Position numbers and translations under genes: made by a program
From: Trichinella spiralis
Taxonomy: Eukaryota > Nematoda > Enoplea > Trichinellida > Trichinellidae
Length of the DNA stretch: 64,000 bases
Assembly: GCA_000181795.3 (NCBI GenBank)
Contig: CM012953.1
Span: 16,970,058 to 17,034,057, forward strand
Reading direction: 5' to 3'
In this document: positions 1-21,500 of the stretch, piece by piece
Layout: every line of letters begins with the position of its first letter
How positions within the stretch are numbered: the first letter of the stretch is position 1
The notes under the pieces: generated by a model
Seen by the model: the letters and a program-made list of their open reading frames with translations, nothing else
What the model was told of the DNA's origin: nothing
The model's database searches: none

Positions 1-613
1 TCTTTAGAAATATTCTAAATTATCCAATTTTAAATACAGTGAAAGTTTACATAAATTTTCTTTTTTCTTCTTTTAATTCATAGCATTCAATCATATTTTG
101 TTTGGCATGTTAAAACTGCTTAATTCATTTTAATTTTAAATTAAAATTAAAACATTAACATAAAACATTTTAAATAAAAGAGTTTCATTGTGAATAATAA
201 TAAATTGTTAAAAATTTAAACTAAAAATTGTTTATTGTAAAGAATTGTTTTAGTGTACTTATTTCATTATAGCAGTAATTATGCTAATCATATTTTGTTG
301 CATTTATGAAAATCTGCTGATAAACAGTGATTAATAGTAGCACGGTTGACTATTAAAGTTTAAAATTTTTCTTTCATCTGAAATAAGAATTTGTTAAAAT
401 TGCATCACGTAGTCTAATGACCCATCACGTTTCATTTTTCTTCACACAAATCAGGTGAATGTCATTTAAATAGATAAATAGCGCAACAATCGATTTCTTA
501 GCTTTTAAATATGCTGACTTTGAACCAGTTTATTTAATTTAACATTCAAACATTTAGAACCTATATTAAAATAAATAAATAAATAATTCACATAAACTGT
601 GAACAATCTTCAA
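1..613. other. AT-rich upstream sequence, no gene seen
   Basis: Very AT-rich sequence with short A/T runs and no convincing exon on either strand. It is the 5' flank of the small secreted-protein gene that starts at 614. Confidence 0.5.
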
Positions 614-1633
614 ATGGCTACTAGTTTGCACATTATTGGCTTAGTTGTTGTATTTTTAATCAAAAAATTTCGTAAGTACTCTTTAACTATATTGCATAAT
701 TTACATAATGTTATGTACAATGCAATATAAGTATATATATATTAAATTAGTTAATTTACATTTTAATGCAAGATGCATTTTGAAGTTAGTTATTCTAAAA
801 ACATTTCATAAGCAAACTGAAATATTTCTTCAACAAATTATGTATATACATATATATGTATATATGTAATAATATGCTTTTGTTCAATTGTGCATTGAAT
901 TTAATTAGAATGTCAACAAGCTGATTACGCTTTGCCACCGCTTTCGAAATTCAATCCATTTGAACCAGGAACGAGGCCGTTTCCTGGTAGAAGTGGTGTC
1001 GACCTTTTCCCTCAATTTCCGTTAACCCATCAATTTGTGAATGGCATAGAACGCGGTTCTGGAGGTGGATTGTTTATGAAAGCAAATTTGAACGTCCCCA
1101 TTCCAAAGTGGAAAGCAATTTGGGATATCAAAGGTTACTTAACTTCAGGTACTAATGCACCATGGTATAGCTATGGTCACGTCGTAAGGCCTGTAAATAT
1201 GCTTGGTTTGAAGTCCAATGAAATTATGCGGATGCTTATGGATCCAGCATTTCAGCAAGCTAGACTTCGAAGTATGTCTACTCAAATTTATAGGAAAACA
1301 GCTGATAAATTATTTTGATAAATTTTAGCCACTTCACCACCTGTATCTGTGGCTAAACTTCCAGCTGATTGGAATCCAGTGCATTGCAAACCTCCAATTT
1401 GCAATCCATTTGTTCACACCGTTGGGGTTGGTGTACAAAGTCAAGAGTCGAAAAACTACATCATCGATGGATTACTTGATTTTCCAATCCGAACTGGCCC
1501 TTATGGAGAAGGGCTTCGCTTTCCACTTACTGGTACTGGCTATTTCGGTGAATTTCCTGCTGTTTTTATCTATGGTCAGCATATGAATGCCATAGATCCA
1601 TTTCCAACATTTACATCGCAGCAACAGTCATAA
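614..1633 (+). CDS. Secreted protein of unknown function (3 exons)
   Basis: Spliced model: exons 614-671, 909-1271 and 1329-1633, with phases matching at both junctions (GTAAGT and GTATGT donors), giving about 241 residues. Exon 1 encodes a short hydrophobic N-terminus (MATSLHIIGLVVVFLI) that looks like a signal peptide. The mature part is rich in Pro, Gly and aromatic residues (for example PFEPGTRPFPG, and FPLTGTGYFGEFP near the C-terminus). A CKPPIC motif sits in exon 3, and there is no recognisable enzyme signature. I do not recognise the family by name. The balanced composition and clean splice phases show it is a real gene, probably a nematode-type secreted or cuticle-associated protein (inference). 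The next gene lies 4.4 kb downstream. Confidence 0.75.
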
Positions 1634-1786
1634 AGTTAAATAACTCACGTAGAAAAGTGAAATCAGACTGAATATTTTTCACTAAATGCTCATTTTAAAA
1701 ACTTATTTATTCTTGTTTTTGTTGAATCGAATATTTTTATGTACTATGAAATAATAGAGCATCCAAAATAACAATATGTTTGAAAG

Positions 1787-1792
1787 AATAAA
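1787..1792 (+). promoter_or_regulatory. Polyadenylation signal AATAAA
   Basis: Canonical AATAAA 154 bases after the stop of the secreted-protein gene, the first good hexamer downstream. The match is by motif only. Confidence 0.45.
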
Positions 1793-4700
1793 GTACTTAT
1801 ACCTTTAAATTTTACGTTACGGTGCCATGTACCTAAATGCGGGTTGAAACTAATTTAAATTAATTAAATGTATATTAATTATAATGTATGGATGATAGTG
1901 TAATGTTTATTTATTTTTTTACATATTTGATTACATTAATAATATCAATACAAAAGACAAAATTTAGGCAATCTACAGAAGATTTATTATGCCTTCTGAT
2001 TAGTAAATTCATTCAGATGACATGTAAAGTTAGCATTATTCTAATTGCAGAAATAAAATATATTAATAAATTTAAGCAATTCGTGGATATTAAACAGTTA
2101 TATACTTCGTTTTCTTTAGATAAATTTGGAAAATTTATAATAAAACGGAAGCTGTATGCTACTAAAATCAGAATAAAATAAAATTAGCATTAATCCGAAT
2201 AAAATGTAACTGAATAGGAATGATAATATGAGAAGAAACATTAGAACAACCGTTTAACTTTTAAATAAATAATGCTTTTTATGTTTTTTGTTTTTTATTT
2301 TTATGCAATGTTTAAGCAGTTTACTATTTATTGTTTAAGCAAAATTAAACGGCTATTCTTAAATTTTGAAACATTGCAAAAGAAAAATTTCAAATAAAAA
2401 AACTTGATAAAAATATGATTTCAAAAGGTAGTGATATTCTTTATTTTTTAAATAGCAAAGCATTGCAATATGAACTATGAAAGAAAATTGCCCTTCCTAC
2501 ATCTGTTGTTCAACGAAGGTCAGGAAGAAAAAGGATTTATATACTTATATCGAATTACAATTTGGTAATTTGTCATTCTGAATTTAAGGGTATATTTCAA
2601 TTTGTATATTCCAAACAAAAAATAAATTTACTTTGACATTAGACCATTGCTTTCTTTATATGCAGATAAAAATGATAAAGTTATCATCAAAAAATATAAT
2701 TTTTCAAATAATTTTGCGTAGGTCTTCGTTTCACTTTTTTCCACTCAAATCTCAAGTACCAAAACTAATGGACAGAATGCACAAATTATTTGAAATGAAG
2801 AACAAAACGTTGCTTCATACAATTTACAAAAATTCTCATTAAAGTTTGATTGTATTTACTTATTTATTCAGCAGAGCTATCTGTTTGTTTTCTGTAAAAA
2901 TACATTTTCAACTTAAATTATTTTTATATTTGAGAAAGGGTATAAATTTAAAAAAATAAAATTATTTTTCATTTCTCAATAAAAAATTCAAATATCTTAG
3001 AAATGAAACATGCATTTTATTGTTGTTAATAGAAAATTTTAACATTCTAATGAATTATACGGATATACATTCAAAATTATATAAGACTTTAAAAATATAA
3101 CTTTACTGAGAACACTGAGAAAAATATTAAGAAACTGTAGAGTTTGCAGTTATAATAAAAATATCATTAATATAATAGCATTACACATGAAACAGAAAGT
3201 GAAAGAATGTAAAAATTGCTGAATAAATGCTAATGAACATATGATATTATATTCATATATTATTAGTAACATTAATATCATATGTTTATCATCATTTGTT
3301 AACTACAAGCTTGCTACAAACTGTAAAACTAAGTTTTCTGGTAGTGATTTAAAAATTATTATATGAAAATTTTTTTCTTATAAAATTGAGTTTCAATATA
3401 ATAAAATAATACTAATGGCATGGAATAAAGTGTTTATTACTTTTTAGCGTATTTTTCCAGAATAACCTCTGCAAAGACAACGCTGATTAATTATCATTAT
3501 ATATGCAGTAGGAAGCAAGTATAAATACATTGCAGGGCTTAATGAGAACACTTGGGAAACTTATTTGTTAATATATTTTTATTACTTGAATAAAAATTAA
3601 TTGCATAAAAGTGATTGGACAAATTTAATCATTGGATTAATAATAATTTCGCTTGTTTTCTGGAAATTTATATTTCCTGTGTTATATACAAATATGTATT
3701 AAAAAGTGAAAAAAATTATTCTAGTTCAAATATAATTTTTAATATGCAATTAATTCCAAAGTGAAATAGATAGTTATATGATTTTTTCACAAATTTGAGA
3801 TTTACAAATAAATTCATACATAATAAAAGAAAAAATTTCTTGCCTCATCTGTGGTTACACTGGTTAAAATCCGCCCAATTGCAGTTACATGAAAATAAAG
3901 GAAGAAAAAATATTTAAATGTAGATGCAACTCAAAAGGGAATCTTAATTTGCAATTTTTACATCTTTTAATATTACCTATATCTATAAATCGTCTGAATT
4001 CTATAATAAATAACATTATACAGATGTAAAGGAAAAACAAATCAGATATAAAAATTGCAGTTTAACTTTACACAGATGTTTTTCACTTGCTGTAATAAGA
4101 TTATTCAAAATGTAATTATGTAAATTTTGGATAATTACCTCCATAGTTAAATTATGTGTGCTAAAGTAAAACGGAATACTATTTTACATTAATAACTTAG
4201 TTATTTAATATAAAAATTTATCAATTATAAGATGGTAGTGCAACTTTTAAATAACTCTAAAAGATTTGATAGTTGTGAATGGAAGTATCAAATTTATTTT
4301 AAATAATATGCATTTTTGTTATGTGAAAAAATCAATATTTGTTAATATAAATTTATAAAGTTTGTCATACTTTTTTATTATTAATTTTGCAAGTAAAAGT
4401 TTTTAAATTTTACAAATATTTTGATTAAATTTGCGGAAAATGCTACAACTAAACCTTCTGAACTTTATTTTTCTTTCCTAGGAAATGTGGTTGATTTAAT
4501 TATTCTTATATATATATATATGTTTTTTGCTATAAAGCTGTTCAATTATTTATATTATTTACTTATCGCTTTTTAATGTTTTATGCAATGATCATCTGTT
4601 CGAATATTTGTGATTTCTTCTACTGCTGATGTGTTCAAAAATAGCACTGTTGTCAAGTGCTCTTTTTTCAATTATAGACGCAATAAGCAGTTAATACCAT

Positions 4701-5399
4701 GCAAATCTTTTGCATATTTTTTTCTATCACAAATCTTTATATTAAAAACAATCATGTCTGTAAAAGTTGTTTATCATTAACAGTGCATGAAAATTTTCAT
4801 CAGTTTGCTTATAAAAGTCAGCGTAATAGATGATTTAAAATTTAATTTTTATTTTAAAACTCGCATTTTATCTACATTTATTTTTTCTACACATTTAAAT
4901 AAGTCTCATCTTTCAGTAGAACTCGCTGTTTATGAATACATACGTGTAATACTACGTAATAATATATAAAATAAGTGTAGCAACATAATTCGAACATCTA
5001 TTTTTTAAATAAACTTTATCACTGAAAAGCAATTATTTTGCTATCAACAAAAGTGAAAATAAAAATTATAAACGGACAAGTTTAATTAAGCAGTAGAATA
5101 ATATATAAATTATAATATAATGCAAAATAGTGAACACTTAATCAAAGTTAGTAGTTGTGAATATTTGTTTAGCACTTTTCAATTAACGACAATGTTTCTG
5201 TGTAAAATTGATCGTCCTCATGGATCTTCAGAATAGAAACAATTAAATGAATTTAGTTTTACCGAGGTTTAAGCGTTCCCATTCTTTTATTTATTAATTT
5301 TTTTTCTATAAATTTGTTTAAACATTAATCTAGTCATTTCTGTTACTGGAATTCAAATTGACATAGGTTAGTTGTTTGTAAATGAGACAAAGCTTTGAA
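1793..5399. other. Intergenic, AT-rich; no gene seen
   Basis: About 3.6 kb of very AT-rich sequence between the secreted-protein gene and the COE gene. The short open frames on either strand have low-complexity Lys/Ile/Phe/Asn composition and no splice-consistent partners. A run of TA repeats lies near 4510. Nothing else could be supported. Confidence 0.5.
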
Positions 5400-6023
5400 A
5401 AGTGTGTCTAAAGCCGTTAGAGACTAGCGGTGCCGAGATTTCAGCGCCTCGGCTTTGACATTACAGTATACCGATGCTGGCTCACAAGCAGCAAGATGAT
5501 AGTAGACGCTGATTGGTCAAAGCTGGCAGAAGGCGGAGTTTGGATGTTCAGCTTAATTTAGTTTTGCGTCGGCTGATTTCCCTATGGTACACGGCAACAA
5601 TCTGGTTTGAAAATTCCGTTCGTCTAATGCCACTTGTACGTAATGAAGTGCAATCCCTAGGGGTGCTGACTCGTGCTGCTTGATGGAAATAAATGCCCAA
5701 TACTAGATCGTATCCGTCGGGAGTTAGTTGTAGCTGACGAAGCAAGAACGTCTTCCCTGTCCATCATCTTGCATCTTTTGGTCAGTGAATGAACAAGCTG
5801 ATTCAGCTTGTCTTTAGCTGCCTTTAACTTAAACAGTGACTATTTAACCTTGAAAGTAGTCAACAGTAAAAAACGTTTTGTACTTCCGTTTGGTAGTGAA
5901 GAAAAGCAGTTGTTGCTGATCGATCGGATACGGCGCCGTTCTGCCGTTGAGAATTCGAGGTCAACGACTGCTTTGTCAAGCCTCTGAGGATATTCAACGA
6001 CGGCCGCATCACGCTCAGCTTCC
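5400..6023 (+). promoter_or_regulatory. GC-richer 5' flank / putative promoter and 5' UTR of the COE gene
   Basis: Base composition rises sharply from about 5405 up to the COE start codon at 6024, unlike the AT-rich DNA before it. An inverted CCAAT box (ATTGG) is at 5512-5516. The short open frames here (5548-5745 and 5840-6025, minus) have no family resemblance and are treated as chance. A promoter/5' UTR role is inferred from position and composition; no transcription start can be read from sequence alone. Confidence 0.45.
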
Positions 6024-15602
<9,579 letters not shown>

Positions 15603-15905
15603 TAAAAAAATAAGCTTGGGGCCAGTTTCACAAAAATTTTTCGTTTTGCTGATTTTGCTCAAGAAACGCTTGGCCAGAAATGCAAATGATCAAGTCAATT
15701 TTGACCAGACAAAGAGTTAGAAAGTTTCATTCTTGCTCTTTCTCTTCTGCCAAAATTTGCATTTTACTGTTGACCATGCATTTTCAGGCCAGCATACATT
15801 GTGGCGCTTGTTTTATTTTCCGTGAAGTTGTGCAGTACAGTACTACTTTTTTTTCTTTTATTATTCTTTGTTCGCTTTACTTCTTTCTTACTGTCATGTC
15901 TTTTG

Positions 15906-15911
15906 AATAAA
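15906..15911 (+). promoter_or_regulatory. Polyadenylation signal AATAAA of the COE gene
   Basis: Canonical hexamer about 300 bases after the COE stop codon at 15600-15602, followed by AT-rich sequence. Confidence 0.45.
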
Positions 15912-16120
15912 ACAATGTTTCAACAACCTTAAGTAGAAAACACTCGAATTTAAAAAAGCTTGCATTTATTTGAAACATTAAACATAAAAATCAGTGCGTG
16001 TATTTAAAAAAGCGTATTAAACATTCAGATTCAGCAACGTGAACTTGAATTCTGTTTACTACTGTATGTAATATATCTGCTTTATAAAAGCAACAGTGAT
16101 AGGACATAACACCTAGGAAA

Positions 16121-16157
16121 GTAATGTGGTGGGATGGTCCAGACCGGTCCCACGTTA
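16121..16157. repeat. Imperfect inverted repeat
   Basis: GTAATGTGGTGGGATGGTC is followed, after a few bases, by GACCGGTCCCACGTTAC. The arms pair with two mismatches and a 2-base bulge, so the stretch could fold as a hairpin. It sits at the left edge of the mobile-element debris and might be near an LTR start (TGTGGTGGGA), but no terminal duplication was found. Confidence 0.4.
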
Positions 16158-16655
16158 CTCTTATTAGTCGATGACCGCGCTATTTTATTGGGCCGACAAG
16201 TCGTTGTCTTATTGGTTTTCCTTGTCTAATTGCTCATTGATTCAAATCTTTTTTTGTGATTAGCTGTAATATTTTTTCATTTCATTGGTTCAAATATTCA
16301 ATTTAGGATTACGTAGCTTTAATGGTAGTGACGTAACATTAATAATGGAAATATTTATTATTCCAAAATTTTATTGCTTGAGGTTTTCTCATCCATTGAA
16401 ATTTTGTATATTTAAATATATTATTTGTGGTGAAGTTTATACTTTTTCATGATCAGCATTCTCGAAAATAATTTTTATCATTGTTTTCTATTTTACTGTA
16501 CCAAAGTGACGTTATACTAAATGCGATAGTAATAATTCAGAAAAAAACAATACAAAAAATAAGTTAAGCAGTGATTTTTATTTTTCACTAGCCAACAGCA
16601 ACAACAACAACAACAACAATAGAAAACAACATATCAGTGAACGACATTAACAAAG

Positions 16656-16667
16656 TGGTATCAGGGC
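16656..16667 (+). mobile_element. Primer-binding-site-like sequence (initiator tRNA-Met type)
   Basis: TGGTATCAGGGC differs by one base from TGGTATCAGAGC, the classic complement of the 3' end of initiator tRNA-Met used by copia-type LTR elements. The bases just before it (CATTAACA) could be an LTR end. No gag or pol follows, so if real it is a decayed fragment. Confidence 0.3.
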
Positions 16668-17149
16668 AATTTCAAAATTACAAATTATTATTTGTGGATA
16701 AAGACTGACCCTAAGGGCGTCCGTTTTGTTTATTAAAGCTTGTAAAATAAACTCTTAATTGCTAATATCTTTACCCGTACATAGCAACAGACTACTGGCA
16801 CCAGCTTACTCGCCACAATGGCATGGATGCTAAAAAGCTATTGATATCATTGAAGTACAACCTTGAATGTACCATCCGTACCCCAAGTTTTTATGGTTGC
16901 CAGCAGTCTAATGTTAGAACTCATCGCAAATACCATTATATATTTCGATGCACTGTGCCACTATAAAAAAGTCTTCCCCAGACTTTGTTGTCTTAAACTG
17001 ATATGGCATTACCAGATCATGACGCACAGATTTTTGTACATTGTTACATTACACCCGCTTGAAAACTGGGAACTGGCCGGATGTAGAAGGCTCAGCGGAT
17101 GCGGATGCTTGGTGCTGCCCATCGCTTCATTTCTGCTTTCAAAGTGAGC

Positions 17150-17370
17150 CATCAAACACGGAATGAGATCAACCAACATGTATAAATAAGGGAGGAGGGA
17201 AGAGAAGCAGGAGAGTTAGCCTTGCAAACGTTTCGAACCGCTATTCAGCTATTGTATTATTCCCCGCTCTTAATTCAACTGATTAAAATTGAATTAAATT
17301 CAATAAAACAACATTCATTGTTTTGGATCGTCATAAACAAAAACATGCAGTCCACTTACAAAAGATTTCT
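17150..17370 (+). mobile_element. LTR-like promoter fragment related to the BEL LTR at 33770
   Basis: The order of short blocks parallels the intact BEL LTR at 33770-34362. A TATA box (TATAAATA, 17181) is followed by GGGAGGAGGGA, then TTTCGAACCGC (BEL LTR: TCTCGAACACCGC). Next come TATTGTATTATTCC (BEL LTR: CATTGTATTACTC), an AATAAA, and CAGTCCACTTACAAAAG (BEL LTR: CAGTCCACTACAAAAAG). Similarity is patchy, so this is a diverged relative, not a recent copy. No flanking duplication was identified. Confidence 0.45.
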
Positions 17371-17640
17371 GTAAGTTTGAAGCAAAATGATCACATCGAA
17401 AGCTGCCCGGTGGATGAGCACTTGGTATACAAAATGGAAAAGAAGGCGGTTTTGAAAAAGCGGAGCGCGGAAGAAACGAAACCCATCCTGGCCATTTATA
17501 ATGAGGAAGCTTCCGCCGCGTCCGCCGAGATATCCACATCTGGCCATTTTCCGCTTTTTAAACGGGTAAAGTCCATGATGTACAGCAACCGGGCAAAGCG
17601 ATACCCAAAACATCCCAAACATCGTCGGGATAAAATTTAA
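17323..17640 (+). pseudogene. FLYWCH/MULE-type transposon-protein fragment
   Basis: An open frame of about 105 codons with coding-like composition in otherwise AT-rich DNA, ending at a TAA. The C-terminal part has the pattern seen between the FLYWCH zinc finger and the MULE transposase domain of nematode mobile proteins: a KPI-x-IYNEE segment, then FPLFKRVKSMMYSNRAKRYP with a Pro-Lys-His-Pro repeat. The zinc finger would lie upstream and is absent, and the transposase is missing, so I call it a broken fragment. The frame overlaps the LTR-like block. Family assignment is from remembered patterns and is tentative. Confidence 0.4.
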
Positions 17641-18511
17641 TAAAAACATTTGACTATAAATTTGAATTTGATTGATATAAAGATGAAGCATTTTTAGCAA
17701 CATTGAATTGTTTTCTTTTATACTTAGAAAAATGAATATTATGAATAAATAAAAAATTATAATAATAAAAACGATTGTTTTCAAGTCGAATATATGATAT
17801 TTATGCTTATAATTCCTATTACTAATGTAGTAAGAAGTTCCTACTTGTACAATATGCAAATTTAAAATGCAGGCAGCATTTGCTTAAACAGACAGGTAAA
17901 ATGACACAGCTTTGCAACTAGCATTTATTTTCTGTTCAGCAACTAAATGCTAGTAATTTTAGAAACTCAAGTTCATTGCGAAGATTATTAAACTGCTTAC
18001 TCTTCCATTTATTTAAATCTTTTTTATTCAGCTTGCTACAGCTAATTTGACGAATATTATCACTTGGTAAAAGTTGCAAAACTGAATTAGTAAAAATAGC
18101 AGCGGTGAAGCGCAGAAATGCATGTATATAATGAAAATTGTTCAGTTCAGTTTAATATTTGAAAAATTGGACATTTTCCAATAATTTTTGTCAGTGCAGA
18201 ATCTGCTAGCGTTTGAGAAATTTACGCTATGAACAATGCATTCAAGCAGCGTCGGAACGGAAGTGAAGGGAATGAAAAAAAATGAAGCAATGTGGCAGGT
18301 TGAAAAATATTCTTCTGCACAGTAGAGAGATAATGATTGGAAAAGAACATTTCATCAACAATAATAAAATACAAAGAAGAAGAATTATATATTTAAATGA
18401 AACATGAAAATAAAACAAAAAATCAGGGCAGCAAGTAAGTTGTGAAATTGAAAAATGAAGCGAAACCATTTGATAACAAAAATTAAAAATCAACAAAAAA
18501 AAATTAAATTT
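17641..18511. other. Intergenic, 3' flank of the ADAM gene
   Basis: AT-rich sequence between the transposon fragment and the ADAM stop codon. The minus-strand open frames here (17356-17859 and 18242-18496) are low-complexity and not supported. It probably includes the ADAM 3' UTR. Confidence 0.45.
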
Positions 18512-21500
18512 TCATTGTCCCGTCATAGCATCAAACTTGGCCGCCAGTTGGGTAACTTTGCTTTGGCTTTTTGGTATGGTTGACAATTGACTGGTGGCCA
18601 AATTTTCCGTCTGACCAGCAATACGGTCGTAGCTTCTTTCAGCACACTCTGCGGCGGCTTTCGGCTTTGCCGGAACCGGAGGTGGTGGAGGTGCTTGAGC
18701 TGGTCTACTAGGTGCATTCTTGTTGCAAGCGCCAGTCATAGCTTGTAGCTTGAACTCAACTTGCTTTGTGTCGCTCTTCTGATGACATGCCGAGGCAGAA
18801 TTTGCCGTCGACGATCCAGAGAAGCCGTGATTCGGTGCCACGTCTGATATACATGTTTCGACGAAAGGTGAAGAACTGGCAACAGATGTCACAGACGGCT
18901 GTGGTGGCAGAGGAGGAGGCGGTGCCGGAGCACGACGCTGAGGGATGACCACGCCTGGCGACGGAAGAACACTCAACGCCTCTTTCAGCTGAGGTACGAA
19001 ATTTCGTTTTTCAGTCATTTCCATCTGCAGTGGAACCGTTCGCTCAGGGCTCATTTCCACATAAATGCGTTCGCCACTCAAACGTCCAGACGGAGGTGGG
19101 CACGGAGGCGGCTGAGCTTTCGACGCCGGTTTCAACGCGTTTACAGATGACACGAGCTGCGTTGGATTGTGGAACGGTTTCGCCAGGGCTTGCCCGAATA
19201 ACTGATCTTGACCGTAAACATTATTCGGCTTCACCGGACCTTGCGGTGGCAATGGTGGACTATGTGCAGGAGGTTTCGGCAAACCGACGGGCAAAGACAA
19301 AGCAGAAGGTGCCATCGCATTGTTACTGCAAACACCGTTTGGATGATTCAGAGTTCCATCCGTAACCCAACTGGATACTTTACGCAATTTCGACTTTCGT
19401 GAAGCTTTTCTTTTCATTGGCATAGTCTTCAACAAACTGAACAGCAAAACAAACAAACAAACAAACAAATAAATAAATAAATAATGATAAAATTTTACTA
19501 AATTACCGAACACTGGATGCTTTGAAAATTCCGCGACGATGAAGATATGTCAAAATAGCAAATAATGCCGGCAGAGCAACAAAAACAAAGACTAAAATTG
19601 CCGTGGAAGGGAATATACTACCTGAAGCAAAGTTCTTCAAATTAGAATAAAAATATTTTCATATCGCTATTACACACCAGGTGCTGACGCAGGTCCACTA
19701 TCAATGCTGCCACCAGGACCGGCTATTGTGCAGTCAATACCACCATAGCCCACATCGCAATAACAGTGGCCGAGATTATTGCAAACCTGCGAAATAAAAA
19801 ATCCACTTTAATATTTAAAAGAAAATGAAGAAAACATTCAAAAAATTTATTTTCTCCATTTCTGTTGTATTCAATGAAATTTCAATTTCAAGAAGAAATA
19901 GAAATGCAACATACTCCGACATTGTTGCACTCATTAGGACAACGGTTGATTTCCAAAATCGACGATACGGTCACACATTTCTGATTGGCACACATCTACA
20001 ATGGTGTCATTGATGAAAAATTTCTTCTCCAAATCAGAGCATATTCCCTCCTCCCCTTTTATTTGTCACCTTGCCAGGACCGCAGAATGTTCCGCCAGGG
20101 ACAAGACCCGGATCTGACGAGTCAACGCCGAGATCGACCATCGCCGTGTTGCAGGAAAAATGATTACTTCCTTGGCGCAGTACGGTTGATCCTGAAAGCA
20201 CTGTCGACTTGGAACCGAATGTTGTTTTCTCGTTTCTGTGCTCACACTGCAGCAAACCGCATTTCATATTTCTCAAAACACAATACAATGTTATACGGTA
20301 ATTTGAGAAAAAAATAGAAATAATTAAAATAAGATAAAATGAAATATACTGCGGCTGACAAACAGTGTAAGTGTCGTTGAAGCGATTGACACCACAATTT
20401 CCGTAAACATTTCCTTCAGAATTCATTGAATAGCACAGAGGATTAGCTGGTCGGCCACTTTCGCCCCACAACAATTTGCACTGATCGTCGAGTGTTTTAC
20501 AATCGCCGTGAAAACAGTGAGTCTGAAATTTTAAAAGCAAAACCATTCATTCACACGATATGCAAATCAAAAAACAACAGCAAACCTCGCCAGATTTGCA
20601 CAACGTCCCATCCTGCTTATACGTGTCGTTTGGGCAAAATTCAGATTTGCCATCGCAGTGTTCACTCAGATCACATTCACCTCTGGCATGCCTGCATACA
20701 GTACCGACACGTTTGGGCTGAAAACAACAATTTCTATATTACACTCCATTCCGAGGTATAAAGTATTTGAATAAATTGAAAGCAAAAAAATTTTTTTTTG
20801 AAAAATAAATGCAATTAATTCACTTGACATGTGGAAAGATCACAACAAGCACCGTTAGCACAAGTTGCGTCGGCGTTGAATTTGCAAGTTTTCGGATTGC
20901 AACACGGATTGTCACAAATCTGAACAAAACAAAGAACACAAATATGTTATCAAATAAAAAGTGGAAAAAATATTTTTTGAAAAAAGTGCTGCTTACATGC
21001 GGCAAACCGCAGTCACATTGTTCACCTTCTTCTAAGAACCCGTTGCCGCAAAGAGGCCCGTTGATAATATTAGTCGGCTCGTTTTGTAGGCAAGTTTCAC
21101 TGCCGTGCTTCAAACTCCACGAAAGATATTCAAGGCTACAAGACGACCAGTGCAACGTATGCGACGCCCTACATCAAAGAAAACAAACAAATCAACATCG
21201 ATAAATCACTTTTCTGCCATGCTAATAACTTTTTTTTCACTGAATTAAACTGATGTAATACATCTCAAATGTCGAACAATTACAAACTGATAAATCAACA
21301 AAAAATATACTGAAATAAAATTTTCACCAATTATTATTGAAATTCTGATTAACAATATTATTATTATTATTATTCACATTTCCATTCGTCTAACAACAGT
21401 AGCTAACTATTTACCCGGACATTGGAGCCATAATGCACACGTGTAGAGGACATTCGCATGTAGCGTTGTCATGCTCCATTCCAAAATTGTGACCAATCTC

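Larger units (their letters stand above)
15912..17149. other. Intergenic with mobile-element debris
   Basis: No gene can be supported. The stretch holds an imperfect inverted repeat (16121-16157), a CAA-repeat tract (about 16601-16620), and a tRNA-iMet-like primer-binding sequence (16656-16667). From about 16800 composition is less AT-rich, leading into the LTR-like block. The open frame at 16863-17147 has no recognisable family. Confidence 0.4.

Noticed and set aside
5405..5456. Overlapping stems AAAGCCG/CGGCTTT and GCCGAG/CTCGGC upstream of the COE gene
   Set aside because: Short stems in a GC-richer promoter are expected by chance, and no transcript start is known.
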